From Mastigias papua (taxonomy: Eukaryota > Cnidaria > Scyphozoa > Rhizostomeae > Mastigiidae): a DNA stretch of 64,000 bases. The stretch covers positions 8,832,186 to 8,896,185 of the forward strand of contig OZ025270.1 in the NCBI GenBank assembly GCA_964019165.1, given 5' to 3'. Below, one piece after another: positions 1-22,000 of this stretch (the first letter of the stretch is position 1; the number at the start of each line of letters is the position of its first letter). The notes beneath the pieces are model-generated. The model saw only the letters and a list, made by a program, of their open reading frames with translations, did not search any database and was not told the DNA's origin. Both the position numbers and the translations under genes were made by a program.

Positions 1-660
1 GCAACATCATTAAGGAGCAGAAGTCCGCACTCCATAAAAGGATATTTATCCTTAAAGAATAGTTAATTTATTTACCGACTTTGCCAATTCTTCATGTGCA
101 GAGAAAAACTGGAAGGGCTTGAAGCATCTTTTCCTTAGCGGTGAGATTATAGGTGAATGAACATTTAGAGAAATCTGGAAGTTAGAATCAAAGACAATTG
201 GTCATGTAACTGGCTCAATGTTGAACAACTAATTAAATTCGATCGATCAGCCACGACCTACAAGATTATGAACAGGATGTGCCCAGATAGCCTCTGGGAT
301 AAAAATTCTCTCAGATATCCTTGCATTCAAACTACAATCAATTCGAGAAACTGCAGGAGCATCCAAATTCCAAGGTGTAACCTTGAATATGTGAAAAAGA
401 CTTTTATTTTTCTGTTCTTACTGCGTGGAGCAGCACCCCCTCAGTATTAGGGAACTGCCAACCCTCCCGCAGTTTAAAGAAAAATTCATCTAAAGAGCTG
501 AATTAACATGAAACACGACTCCCTGGTAGGGCGGCAAATAGGCCCCAACAGTTTCAACTTATCTCCTTGTACTTACTGTATTATAGATTGTAATTCTAAT
601 CTGTAAGACATTTTTTCCTTTATGCTGAAAGGATTTTGTGTAATAAATTTAATATGAAAT
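1..660 (+). pseudogene. 3' end of a degenerate non-LTR retrotransposon (LINE)
   Basis: With frameshifts, the plus strand encodes the C-terminal tail typical of CR1/Jockey-type LINE reverse transcriptases: ATYKIMNRMCPDSLWDK near 250-300, then WSSTPSVLRELPTLPQFKEK near 425-485. Several stops and shifts break the frame. The end of the element is taken at the AT-rich sequence following about 650. The 5' part lies outside the window. Confidence 0.6.
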
Positions 661-1035
661 ATAATATAATGTAATATGAAGCCATTTGAAATCATGAAAA
701 TAAGCAGAACACACCGTGTGATACAGGGGGAAGCCGTGTGAGTTGGAAGATCTAGATTAGCTTAGTCTGTTTCTTTGAACTCTACGGTTGGTGCAACTGC
801 AGTGGTCTCTCATCAGTGTTCATTATACGTAAAGATCACAGTCCCAGCCTGTCACCAACATCCTTGCTAGTTGAGGGGTGGAAGCAACATATAACAAGGA
901 TGTGATAATATTGTCAATAGACAGATACATCTAATTTGTATTTTGGAGTTGATAGTGATAGTTTCGGTTATAACAAAATGCCATAGTCATAGTAGAATAG
1001 ACTGGAATCGATATGATATTGAAGATTTTGGATCA

Positions 1036-1316
1036 CTGCAGGGACCGCGGAGCAGTCTGAAAGTGGGAGGGAGGGGGCTAAAATTTAGCGAAGTGGCTAT
1101 ATTACTCTATTATTGACGTCACGATTTAACAAAAAAGTAATCCCTGCAGCACAATACTAGTGCTCAATTCAGATGCCGCCTTTGAGTACTGGAAAAACTA
1201 TAGTAATCAATCATTAGCGAGTTCTTTTGATCTCATTAAAACATTATTGCTTATTTTCGAAAAAAGTGGGCGGGCTATAGCCCCCCCAGTTCCGCGGTGC
1301 CTGCACTGGCATTTTA
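1036..1316. mobile_element. Inverted-repeat element with GC-rich termini (MITE-like)
   Basis: The left end reads GCAGGGACCGCGGAGC; the reverse complement of the right end reads GCAGGCACCGCGGAAC. Homology continues inward with G-rich tracts followed by GGGGCTA. About 280 bp separate the ends and there is no open reading frame, so this is a non-autonomous DNA transposon. The target duplication is unclear (ACT flanks both ends), so no superfamily is assigned. Confidence 0.55.
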
Positions 1317-2199
1317 TGTAAGCATAGTGTTAACTAGCAATTATACTATAAAACTGAAGCCCTGGATTGATTCAATTGAAAAGGGAAATGACCGCAGTAC
1401 TTGTGGTAGAACAGGAATCGGTATGTATTACGCTTGACTCCATAGATCACTTGGTAGTATGAGCGCACATTATAACTTAGCAACGATATGCAAAGTGTAA
1501 AAGCGGCGACTTTTATCAAAATCAATCGTATTTGTAAGTTACTATCGAATAAGTAATGGTGTACAATGCATGACAGGGACATGTCCACAGGTACTTGATT
1601 GATATGGTAAGGAATAAGTGTAATAGTCAATACAGGTATCTCTGTGGGAGTTTCTTCACGTATGTTAATGAATGGATTTGTGTAGTGTGGAAAAGTACAA
1701 CAAAAGGCTTTGAATGGTATCTATACTGGGGGGGGGGCAGATCTTGCGACTAGAGGGCTACTGTGTGGACTGGGGAGGCCAAAGCCCTCCAGTCAGTACG
1801 CTAAAAAGGTCCTTAATTCAATGCTCCCAGTTTGCAACTGTTAATGGCTGGGGTAAAAGAGAGGTTGGAGAGTATGCCAAGAGGTAATAGCATGGGAACT
1901 GGAATAGAGGAGATCAAAGAATTTTCCATGTTTTAGAGAAGTAGGAATCATTCGGAAAGTTGAAAGACATATGAATACTGCAAGAATTCTTAATATTAAC
2001 ATTATTAACATGAATATTACACTTTCTCCAAATGTGCAATAAACTTGGAATCGACAAACAGCAGTTCAATTTTCAATTCCATAATTTCTAAATTATCTGC
2101 TATAATTATGCGAACGACCTATTACATATTTTGTATGAGAAACAAACCATGGCATGATACAGAGCTACCAAGCTATTGTCCTTTTATTTTCTTATTGGT

Positions 2200-4190
2200 A
2201 TGAACGTATATTGTTTTTTCTTCATAAAGTCAGCCAGATACAAATTGTCTTGTTGCGAGTTTTGTATTTGTAGATATAAATATCATAATCATGGAATGAA
2301 ATTTTTAAAAAATTTAAATGATATTGATATTGATGGTTATAGGCGTGAGCGCAAAAATAGAACATCTAGAGGGGGTGGGGTAGCCCTCTATCTCAGAGAC
2401 CACATCACCTCGAATCTACTGTTAGAAGGGATATTATTTAATATGGACTCTAACTCATAGGCGTCGAGTTTCGGTCTCTGAAATGTAAACCATTCATAAT
2501 AGTTGCTTGGTACAGACTCCCTATTGATCCCGTCAGCTCTTTTGAATTACTTGAGAAGGTTGTCTCTTTCCTTGATAGGGAAGGTAAGAAAGTCATCCTT
2601 ATTGGAGCTACTAATTGTGATTTTCGGACAGAGGTATTGACAGTGACAATAGTGACACGCATCTATCTAATGTTTATGATATTGTCTTCTTTCAAGCAAC
2701 TAATTAAGGAGCAGACTGGGGTAAGTCTGGGGAGTAGAACTATAATCGATCATGTTGCCAGTAATCTTGAGCGTAATAGTATTCACTATGGAGCCACATA
2801 AGGGCCTCTATGAGTGACCACTACTTAGTTTACTGTATACGTAAATTCAGCGGGTCCTTAAAATGTAATCATAAAATCATTAAAACCAGAACTGTGAAAA
2901 GTATCTCACAAAGAGATTTTTTGGACGATGTTGCTAAGGCTCCCTCGGAGCAGGTTGTTCGATCATCTAACGACATTAACGAGCTAGCCATCAAATGGTC
3001 ATCCTTATTCTCCTCCCTGATTGACAAGCATGCACCATACCGAGAAATTAGAGTATCTGAGAAGTTTTGCCCCTGGATCTCAACTGATCTTGAAAATCTT
3101 ATACAAAGGAGAGACCATTTAAAGAAAGCAGCTGTTAAAAGTAAGTCCATAACTTTAATGATGGCATACAAAAATGTTAGAAATGAGGTCACTTCTCTAA
3201 ATAGACAGCTTAAGAAACAGTACTTTGCTGAAAAAATTCCAGTTAGGAGGGAAATATGAAAGCCACATGGAAGACATTAAACCAACTATTAAATAAAAGG
3301 CCAAATTCAACTAGTGTTAATAACTTAAATGTTGATGGAAAGGAGAATCTCCAAAAGGACGCCATTGCTGACTCCATCAACAAGTACATTTGTTAAATTA
3401 GTAATGATCTAGCTAATGAAATCCTTATACCCCTAACCCCACACTTAACGGCGAATACAGCGTAAATGCCCAGGATACAACCTTCAGCTTTAGTGAAATA
3501 TCAGAGCATGATGTAACACAGGCTATGAACCAGATGAAGACTGCTAACAGCGTTTGTAATGACGAAATCTTTTCCTATTTTCTAGGCTTGCTGTACCATA
3601 TGTTTCTAAGTCTATTGCACACCTCCTGAACATCTCAACCAGCAACTGCATATTCCCAAGGATGGCGATAAAAGTGAACGGTCTAACTGCAGACCAATTT
3701 CAGTCTTACCATTTCTAACAAGGCTTTTTGAAAAGCTCATTTCTAATCAATTATACAAATATCTGAATTAAAACACGCTGTTATCTCAGGAGCAACATGA
3801 ATTTAGAGCTCTTCACTCTTGTTTCTTGCCTATTTAAAAACACCGATGATTGGTACTCTGTGCTTGATAGTAGTCTGAGGGCTTGTGCCGCATTTATCGA
3901 TCTTAAAAAGGCATTTGATACCGAAGATCATTCGCTTCTTTGTGGAAAGCTAGAGAAGTACGGGGTCTGCAATGGTGGACTGCGTTGGTTTGTATCTTAT
4001 CTCTCAGGTAGAAAACAATCTCGTAGGGTAAATGAGAGACTCCCAGATTAATGCAGTTGACATTGGAGTACCTCAAGGCTCGTGTCTTGGTCCTCTCTTA
4101 TTTCCTGTCTAAATCAACAACCTTACCAGAGTAATAGAAAACTGTACTGTTGCCATGTATGCCGATGATGCTGGTCTTTGCAAATAGTTA
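2200..4190 (+). pseudogene. Decayed LINE: endonuclease and reverse transcriptase remnants
   Basis: In shifting plus frames this encodes an APE-type endonuclease (DIDGY, then RGGGVALYLRDHI near 2380; AWYRLPIDP and VILIGATNCDF near 2500-2630), a linker with SDHYLVYCIRKF (2813-2850), and a reverse transcriptase with motif A FIDLKKAFDT (3894-3922), motif B VPQGSCLGPLLF (4068-4103) and motif C YADDA (4160-4175). The endonuclease GDxN motif reads GATN, so the catalytic Asp is lost. At least four frameshifts or stops are present. The copy stops just after YADD, so thumb and tail are missing. Confidence 0.8.
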
Positions 4191-5067
4191 ATTTATATAG
4201 GTCGCTTTAAGAACTGTAATATGTACGCTTTTAAGACATGAAATATTTTCTTCCCTCTTTGTTGTTTTTTTAGCTTTTTAGTTTTGCAAATAGACGGTCC
4301 GTTGGAAATCAGCTACGCTGAATGGGCAACCGTCTGTAAAAAAATAACTGAAATGCGTGTATATTTACAATGCGCAATTGTATTTGCCCCACTTCAAATT
4401 ATGTTGCTTATGCCTCACACAAGAAGAAAAATGGCTAGTCTATTTAATACTTTCTTTACAAAAACTAGTCTGTTGTAAGTGCCTCTTATAGTCGGAACAC
4501 GATGACCTTAAGTTTCTCCCTGAATTAGTTAAAGTAGACGCAAAAATGCTTTCCGCTTTGATGCTGACCCTAGTGATGCCCCCCAAATCAAAACCGGTCA
4601 ACAACAACAGCAATTTGTCATACATCTCTGCAATAAAGGTTTCCTAGTTTGGCTTCATGACTGAAACAGCCGTAAGCTTTTGCAACAAATGTTTCCAAGT
4701 TTGACCCACCATAAGATTTTACAAAAGCACAAAGTAAACTTAATAGCATAACCAGTTTTGAGAGAAGCCTAAAAGAATTACTATCAACCAAATATTTATA
4801 CGGCTCTTTCAGTTAAAATTTACGAATCACCATCGACCTTTGTCAGTCGAAAATATTAAAATACAAAGACCCATATATGCAATTCTAAATAACGTAGAAC
4901 TGACATGAAAGGCTAGCAACAGTGGGGCACAGAATGCAAAAGGCACCAATAACAGGAAATATCAAAATATGGCAATGGGAGTGTGAAATGTAGGACAATG
5001 TACTAAAGACTTCGAAATTGCAAGTTCAGTCATATTATGCTTCAGAGCTCAAATTGACAATATCACT

Positions 5068-5150
5068 ACATACATAGAAACATACATACACATACATTAT
5101 ACATACTCATACATAGACACACATACATACGTTCATACATACATGCATAC
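5068..5150. repeat. Simple repeat, TACA/CATA-rich
   Basis: Imperfect tandem TACATACA and CATACATA units over about 80 bp. Confidence 0.7.
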
Positions 5151-6525
5151 AAAGTTGACTTCAACGCAACTAAAAAACCATCAAAGCACTACAGTTGAAC
5201 ACTAGCATGCGCATCTTTGTACATACATTGCAAGAACAACTTACTGACGGAGTAATTAGAGCGGTCTAGGTAACGAACATCAACAAAAAGATAGCCAGAC
5301 ACTGCCTATTTCAGCATGAAATCTTCCTATAGAGACTGCAAAATGCACAAAATATTATTTCTATGGGCATAAAAGGTTCTGTTGATGTTGAAAGACACGG
5401 CCAATCATCCTATGTAGAAAAATGTATAATCTAATTTGTTGCCTTTTTCAAAATCCAAAGTAGGTTTTATCTATAAGTTGAGCGACTCAGTGATGGGACC
5501 TAATTGATGAGGGATGTGTGATAAAATACTGAATAAGTACTTGCAAAATTTCACAAAGCATTGTCAAGAACATGGTTGAAGAAACTGGGTAAATATAAGG
5601 GATGCTAATTTAGAAATCACGAGATATAATAACTTCATAGCGACTCCACCCAACGACTTCACTGCACTGAACTGCTATGGCCTTAACGATTTGCAGCGGG
5701 GGCTTTGCAAGGATTAATGGAACACACTTTACATAAAAACAACAGTGAAACAACATACAATGGAACTATGACATACTGACATCGTAAGATAACATTACAG
5801 AAATGCACTAAGAATAGAAAACAAGTCATGTACTAGAAACAGGATGAGCCATTCTGTAACAATGAAGATGACGCATATCCGTTTCAGAGGGGGTCTTATT
5901 TGAGGGGCACAGTCATTTAAAATGATATTTCCTAGAGGGGACGCTCATTCGAGGAGTTAATTTGTCAAGGAAGGAGCTCTATTGAGAACATAAGGCGATT
6001 GGGCACTTGAACTCCGATTCAAGACAGTAATTCCAAAGAACAACATAAACATCACAAACAGCCAATTTTCAAGAAATGCTGAAGAAGTGAGTGACCGTGA
6101 GTCATTACAGGTGAATTCTCAGAGATCTCCTGCCTAAGTTACATTCAATAACAGTTTCTGTTCACAAATCTAAACTCTCGCCAATGTTTTCAACTTTATT
6201 GAGTTCAAAAACGCTTCAAAATGTCCTGCAAATGGAAACTCGAACTGCATGCCACCACTCAACAATATAACACAATCACACAAGAAGTTACTCCTTTACT
6301 ACCCAACTTGGTCAGTCTAGATGAATACAGCTTGACATACGGACAGAAAGTCAAAGCAACACACAAAGCTGGTCTTCAACAGCTTGTACCTCAATTCAAT
6401 GTTCAATAACAAGGCCGCTTTAATTGCATTGCCTAATGCCGTCAGCTGTCAAGATTTGGTATTTAAATTACATAGTCAGCTAATATAATGGTGTCACAGA
6501 CGTTCAGTAATACCAAGCCACATTA

Positions 6526-6995
6526 AAGAAGGTCACGAAGTTCGAAAATTCATCATGAGATTTGTTTTTTTGTATTATAAGATCGTTAGTTTCTTGTCCT
6601 TCTATATCCTTGTAAAGTAGTTCCTTACAAAAAAAACGTGTATAACAATGTTTATAGATTCACCTAGAAATTTCCCCAATTCTAGCATCACACAGATTAG
6701 TCAATTGGTGTTGGTCAAGTAAAGTGAATTGGATAGTCTATGTCGCACACTGGTGTGCCGCTGCACAAAAGCTGAGCGTCACTGGCTTGGGATGATGCTA
6801 GAATTGGGGAAATTCCTAGATGAATCCATAGTTCAGATTGACTTTCCTTTAGAACCAGGAGTCTCCTAACATTGCTATATACTGTACGTGTTTTTATAAG
6901 GGGCTACTTTATACGATACAGAAGGACAAAAAACTAACCATCTTACAATACAAAAAACAAAACTCAATGAATTTTCGAACTTCATGACCTTCTTC
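6526..6995. mobile_element. Foldback (long inverted repeat) element
   Basis: The left arm (6526-6690) begins AGAAGGTCACGAAGTTCGAA and ends CCCCAATTCTAGCATC. The right arm (6794-6995) is its inverted copy, starting GATGCTAGAATTGGGGAAAT and ending TTCGAACTTCATGACCTTCT. Arms of about 165 and 200 bp flank a spacer of about 100 bp. One arm carries an internal insertion of some 40 bp. No coding capacity. The whole would fold into a long hairpin. Confidence 0.8.
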
Positions 6996-8100
6996 TACCC
7001 GTATACCCAACGAAGTCTTTTGCCACTTTGAGAGGGCAGCTCGTCAAAGAGAGCATGCCCAATAAACAGCTAGCTACTAACAGACAAAAAAGCAAAAATA
7101 AACCTCTTTGAATATCCTGGGACGTTTCATTGTTGCGCTAGATCCAAATTAATATATTATCTCTCGATCATCAATATAGGAATGGCTCTTCAAATTCGAC
7201 GTCGATTGTATAATAGGTCTGGACGAAAACAACGATCAACGAAGTGTATGGGAAAAGCCTCCTGTGGCTATAAATCGAAAGACCCTCAGCTATGCTCGAC
7301 TATGACCAAGTTTGAAAAGGTACAAACAACGTAGAATTTAGAGCATAAATAAGAATTATTCATAATCCAATATCCTGGGGTCCCATTTCTGAGCTGGTCA
7401 ATGTAAGAATCAATCATGACAGTAAAATTGTATAAATTGGCTAATTTCTGTAACGCATTTTCGGATAGCAACGTTCGAATTAGCAGAAATGCCCACAACT
7501 GGTGCATTACTCTGTCTTGGACTGTGACTCAAAAAATGTCGAATAACGATTTAAAGGCGGCGACATCCAGAGTCAAAGAGAAGAATCTATTCGGTAGATA
7601 ACGTCATGGTAAGATTCGATCGCACAACTTTCGGATTTGCTAGCCAAAGTCAATTGTTCTTATTTCAGAAGGGTAATACGATAAACATGAATGACACAAA
7701 ACCTATCGATATCATAATTTTTGCTTGAGATTCTATTGGATTTTCAAGGGAAGGGCACATCTTAGCTTTTGATGTATCTGTTTTCGTCATCGCTTTGATA
7801 TCGAATTAACGCGAGGGAAAGTTGTTCAAACAACTGAAAACAACAGCGAGACTCTACTACAAGCATATGCTTGGATGCTCGTACAGTGAGTCTTTTGCCC
7901 AGGCGAAGTGTTGTGCACGGGTGTTTTTTGAAGAAATAAGCAGGGCGGGCGTTTCAAAGGAGGCCAACTAACCATTTACTGTCATGATTCAAATGACATT
8001 CAAATTAGCGCTACGTCCAATTCTTTAACCTTACGCGAAACTAAAACACAATGGAAACGAAACATGACATCGACACAGTCCTAATAGTATATAAATCGAA

Positions 8101-8222
8101 AATGGTTGGTAACCAATTGCGTATACGGCAACTGTAGTTGACAACAAGAGTTTAGCCCAAACACAATGCTATTTAGATAATGGCAATGACAGGAAGCTTC
8201 GGGAAGCATTGGTTACCAATCA
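8101..8222. repeat. Short palindromic element
   Basis: ATGGTTGGTAACCAATTGC at the left is mirrored by GCATTGGTTACCAATCATT at the right. The two are imperfect inverted repeats about 120 bp apart end to end, and each arm is itself nearly palindromic (TTGGTAACCAA). Confidence 0.6.
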
Positions 8223-8730
8223 TTCTTGAAATAACTTGTAAAGTATGCTTTTCGGCATGGGTTCGAAGGGGGACGTCTTCGAAAACTACCACGTTAAGAT
8301 GTAACCAGGGCTAGAGGGATGTACGTATTGTACACAAAAAGAAATTCCCTAGACGTGACGTAAACACCCCTTCTGCATCCAAACCAAAACGCACACTTGT
8401 GAATGACAACTCCGGTAGGTAATTTTCATGTTTATCACATGAAACTTCGGGTATTCCTGACGACACAATTATACCCTAAAATGTACTGCAGTACTAAGCA
8501 TATACAACTCGTCACCCTTAAGAGAAGTGAGATTCGAGTTGTAATTGTGAATGCTGTGGCATACCAATAACATTCACTGTATTCTAGCATACATCTATCG
8601 CCGTACAAGTAAATTATACTACCAACGATAGAGGAACAGCTTGGATCTGTTCAAATATAATATATGGGAAACGTACTCCCATGGCAATATTCCTCCGCAT
8701 AACAAACACTCAAATGCTACACCTTAATAG

Positions 8731-8742
8731 GGGGGGGGGGGG
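8731..8742. repeat. Poly-G run
   Basis: An uninterrupted run of about 12 G, a likely assembly and sequencing trouble spot. Confidence 0.7.
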
Positions 8743-11058
8743 CTTATTGTCAAACTAGAACAATCAAGCCAGTATTCTTTCAAATTTTTCCTACAACTCT
8801 GATAGGAAAGCTAGCCCGCTAACAAAACGTCTTCCTAAATAACAACCCACTAACGGAAACGAAGTCTATAAAAAATAAACCAGCACAATGGCTACCCATA
8901 ATCCCTATTCTGGCTACTACAGATCACGAAAATGTGTTTGTTTGACGAGGGAAAGCCTTCTCTGACCACGTGTTAAGTCAGAGTAATGTTAATCTTTCCA
9001 CGAGTATCATGACGATGGCACTTGTTTGAAATAACACCGGAATACCCCAATTTCCCGCTATTCAAAGGGGTGAGTTTGGCCTCGTAGACCGATTGATCTC
9101 TTTAAACAAGAGAGTGCCTCGATACTAAATTCTGACTGTATTTTATAAGCACCTCGCTTATCTATGAAAACACAATGTAGATGATTGCAATGAACATTAG
9201 TGATTGACTGTCTCCTAAACAATAATGCGAAAATAACGATAGAGCAAAGGAAATAACTATCAAACAGAGAAATACCAATCAAACCAGAAAAACTCAAATA
9301 CAAAGTTATTTTGAATGCCCAATTGATTCTTCTTGAGTAAAGCAAGTCTTGTCAATCACAGTCATCACTGATGTTCATTAAATGAAAATATTAAAATAAA
9401 ATAGCCCAATCTATTCTAAAATACAACATCTAAATGCTTACAACCCACTCGTAACTAGCATACAATCATTTCATAAGATCATGCACGCTTCTCTCGGCAA
9501 TACTTAATCACAGTCTCTCCTGTAAGCGTAAAGATATATCTTTAACCAAGCTACGTTGGCATACATAGCTATCTAAGCAACCTAGAAAAATACCTTTAAT
9601 AGCTGATGGGCTTGACGAACCAACAAAGGTAAACGAGCTGAGTCTTCGATTATTAGGACAGCCAATCTAAGGACTTTTGAAGCAATCGACTATACTTCTT
9701 CAATTGGCAAATGAATTGAAAGATACCGGAAAAGCGCCCAAATAGTACGAGCGACACAATGTGAAAAGCACAGTCGAAATTTCTGGCGTTTAAACAAGGC
9801 TCACGATGAAATCAAAGACTCAGCGATTATTCGCATGCCCCGACACAAAATTTGACAGCCGGGACATTCTTCTTTGAAGACCTGTGATCGTATCATACAA
9901 TGTCAACAGTAATTTGTAGATGAATTGCGATGATCGTAACTAATAACTATTTTCAATATTTACATGTTGTTAAATTTAAACGACTGACTCATCAGCAGAG
10001 TTCACAACCATGATCAGAATACCGATAAAGCACACGTTAATGCTGAATTAATTCAAAAAAATTGATCATGAATGCTTGCCTCGGACAGACTCACTATATC
10101 AGGAACAAAAGCCCACGGACATCAAGTTAAGGGATGTGGGAACATAACTAACCTGTGACAGGCCAAAATCTGGGACGAATGCTGAAATCACGCGTGGTCC
10201 GCCAAAGATGAGCTACTTTGTGGTAAACGAAACGCAAAAACCGTGATAGAATATGTTTAATTGCTTTTATATTCCTTCTTTTTGATTTGGTGAGAATCGA
10301 AGGAATCATGAAAGTACCAAATATACATATCGAGTAAGTTTTCCAGACGAAACATTTTCAGCACTTGGCATCAGTATTCTAACATAGTAAACCTGCTAAC
10401 TTTAGATCGTTTCTCAAATATATATGGCACAGAACTATTTGAGTGCCACAAAATACTTAAGTCTTCCGCAGTCAAAAATGCTCGAGCAATTCCATAAAAG
10501 ATATCCGCGAAATAGGCAATCTCTAAAATGTTAGAGAGAAGTCACGGACATCCAGATGAGTATAAGCTAACAGGGTATCTACAAGGCTCCTGCTATGGAC
10601 ATCCAACAAAGTACCAACCGTATGAGACAGTGTTCAAAAAGAATTGGAATTAATGGCTTGACTACGGAAGGCTTGAAGTTCAGTGGAGTTCACATATACA
10701 ACGAAAAGCCACCTTGCAAACACAGCAAACTTCCACGCTCTTGAATAAAATCGACACTCAGTTCAATTGGATAACAAAAGAACGTGTGAAAAAGGAGAAA
10801 CCGGGAAAACCACCCATAAGAGTAGCTCCAAATTAACAAATTAGTAATAATCTTTCGTTGCATAGTGTATGATGAAAAGGAAGGCGAGTGTGCACAAGAG
10901 GTAGTTCGCCATTTGCAAGGTGGACAGCTTCAAATACAAATGAACGGCAAATGAAATTGCCACTAAAAGACACATCAACAATTTACATTAAGCAACTTCA
11001 ATACCTAACCTCTCTCATATCTATCACCACCTCTTTCTTCTTTTGTACGTCTACATTT

Positions 11059-19717
<8,659 letters not shown>

Positions 19718-19967
19718 CTTTCCAGCTTCCACGGACCTTCAACTTCTCTGTGTGATTTCTTGATAGAAAACGCAAAAAGTGCTATAAAAGTTACGTTTAA
19801 CTGAACCTTTAATTTCTTGGAAATCTGCAGTATCTTAATTTGAATGTTGTATGAAATGATTGAAAAGATATCCAACGATATTCTCTTCGCTAATAGCAAA
19901 AAGGGCACAGAACCCCAACCTTCCTCTCTTCTCAACGAACAACTGTTGATAAAATTGACGAGCTGAT

Positions 19968-19979
19968 GGCGCATGCGCC
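19968..19979. promoter_or_regulatory. NRF1-like GCGCATGCGC palindrome upstream of DDX6
   Basis: The sequence reads GGCGCATGCGCC, a perfect palindrome fitting the core of the NRF1 consensus YGCGCAYGCGCR. It lies about 250 bp upstream of the DDX6 ATG, the normal distance for an NRF1 site in a TATA-less housekeeping promoter. Such a CpG-rich 12-mer stands out in this AT-rich sequence. Function is inferred. Confidence 0.5.
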
Positions 19980-20699
19980 TAAATGTCAAATCTCCCTTTG
20001 TACTTTTGTAAGTGGTGGGAATCACCCTATGATGGATGGTCAACATTTTATCATACCCTACAAAATAAGGAAGATGTGGTTCCCTTGGATTTTTCGTAAA
20101 TATTACGTCTGTCCTAGACACTAAAAGTAAGCAAAAGTAAGCAAAAGTAAGCAATACCGTAATAAATGAAATTTTACCCACCAGCTCCTATGACAGTTCA
20201 CTATGTTCACTACTAGATTTAAAAGTTCATACAAATATACACTTCATAGATTTGAAACTTGAATCTTCAGGCAACCCCGTCATCTCTTGTGCTTAATTTG
20301 CATAAATTTCCTGTTGTAATCCACGTGTTTTAGTGATGTTTCTGTAATACCTGTATGTCTGTGTAACACTGCAGGGATTCACAAGTCTTAGCACTACTAC
20401 TAGGCCTAGAGAACTATCTTTATAAAGCGCATAATGAAAATAAATAATAGTAAAATGTTTTATAAAGGGGCAGGTATCAGTAGAACGAATGAAATGATAC
20501 GCCTAATCTGGATAGACAACGTCAGATGAAATAATTGATATTTGTAGGAGAAATTTCAAAAAGCCTTTATACCATTTATGGACTGATCTAGGCAACAGCA
20601 GCTTGAAAAATGGGGTGGGGGTATATATGCCTTGCACACACTCTATGACTCTGCTCTGAGTCTTTTCTGTGTCTTTTTATAAGAGTTTGTTGAAAGTAC

Positions 20700-22000
20700 T
20701 GAATAAAAAATCTTGAGAGCTTTAAGTTTTTTGAGAAACTTATACACCATCGGTTATACAAGTATCTTGATGGAAATGGACTTATCTTTAGTTATCAATC
20801 TGGATTCCGATAGCTCCATTCTGTTGTCTCATGCTTACTATCAAATACCAATGAATGGTACCAAATTATTCATAACAATAAACTGACCGGCCTAATGCTC
20901 GTTGACCTAAAGAAGGCATCCGATACTGTAGATACGAAACTATTGCTTGAGACGCTTGCTCATTAAGGCATTAAGAATGCGTACATAAGATGGATTTCTT
21001 GTTGCCTCACTAACAGGCAACAGTTCTGTAAGGGACATGGTAAATTATTATATGGAAAATATTTTCGTGTGGTGTTTTTCACGGTTCATGCCTGGGACCG
21101 CTGTTATTCCTTCTCTCCATCAACATGCTTTACTCATTAACAAAGGTTAAAATAAATGTCTTTGCAGACGATACTAGTCTTCCTCATTCTGATAAAAATT
21201 TAGATAAAGTAACAGAAGTGATGAATTCTGAGTCAGAAAACCTAAAGAAATAGCTGCAGGGCAACAAGGTATCTTTAAAGATTGATAAGACTATGTGTAT
21301 AGTCATAGGCACAAAAAGTATGCTAGCAAATGAGAACGGAGAAAAACTGTTGTCTAACTTTATCATTGATGGGGTACCTATGCAGCGAAGAAATTCAACA
21401 AAATGGTTAGGGGTTCAGATGGATAATAAACTAGATGAGAAAGTTATATATCTCAAGTACATATTCAAAGTTGTGCGTATGACTGGATATATCAATCATG
21501 CTAGAGAATTTCTACCTCGAGAGACATTGAACATGTTCTATTTAGGGCTCATCGAGCCCTATTTTAGATATTGTTGTTCTGTGTGGGACTCATGCGGTAC
21601 AGTTATACGACAAACAACTGAAAAATTGCAAAACAGGGCTATAAGGACCATAACATATAGCCTAATGAAGCAATCAAAATTACCTTGTGTTCAAGATATG
21701 ATTCAGCAAGTAACAGTAGGCATTGCATACAAAGCAATTAATAATCAAGTACCTGAATATTTATCAATTCTGTTTAACAGAGTTTTCACTATGACAAGCA
21801 AAACTCTACGTAATGTTAGTTTAAATCTAATACCCCCGTGATTAAACACTACCCTGGGTCAAAATTGTATTGCGCACAGAGGGGGTTTGCTTTGGGGCAA
21901 CCTACCTACAGAAATAAAAATGTCAAAATCTTGCGACGCATTTAGAAAACAACTAAAATAGCATCGGCAAACTTGAAAGCGAAAATTAGGGCCTGGCAGA
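20700..22000 (+). pseudogene. LINE fragment: reverse transcriptase fingers-palm to C-terminus
   Basis: The plus strand encodes SYQSGFR, motif A LMLVDLKKASDTVD (20892-20935), motif C FADDTSLPHS (21162-21190) and, in an open stretch at 21293-21841, the C-terminal domain (GVPMQRRNSTKWLGVQMDN, GLIEPYFRYCCSVWDS, LQNRAIRTI, then RGGLLWGNLPTEI). Stops at about 20810, 20964 and 21250 and a scrambled motif B region mark it as dead. It sits between the DDX6 5' end and the RNF13 3' end, opposite to both genes. It is more complete at its 3' side than the copy at 2.2-4.2 kb. Confidence 0.8.

Larger units (their letters stand above)
4190..11058. other. Gene-free intergenic region downstream of DDX6
   Basis: No open frame here has codon pattern, family motifs or splice partners. 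Contents: a TACA-rich simple stretch at 5068-5150, a fragment with the GAGGGG/CATTCGAGG style of a miniature element at 5886-5990, a foldback element at 6526-6995, a small palindromic element at 8101-8222 and a G11-12 run at 8731-8742. The DDX6 3'UTR occupies the right-hand side; I could not fix its polyadenylation site. Confidence 0.5.

Noticed and set aside
5068..5150. A CRISPR-like array
   Set aside because: The units are simple TACA repeats without spacers; the genome is eukaryotic.
6221..6409. A 62-codon plus-strand frame beginning MSCKWKLELH
   Set aside because: Isolated, no family resemblance, no splice partners and inside repeat-rich intergenic DNA.
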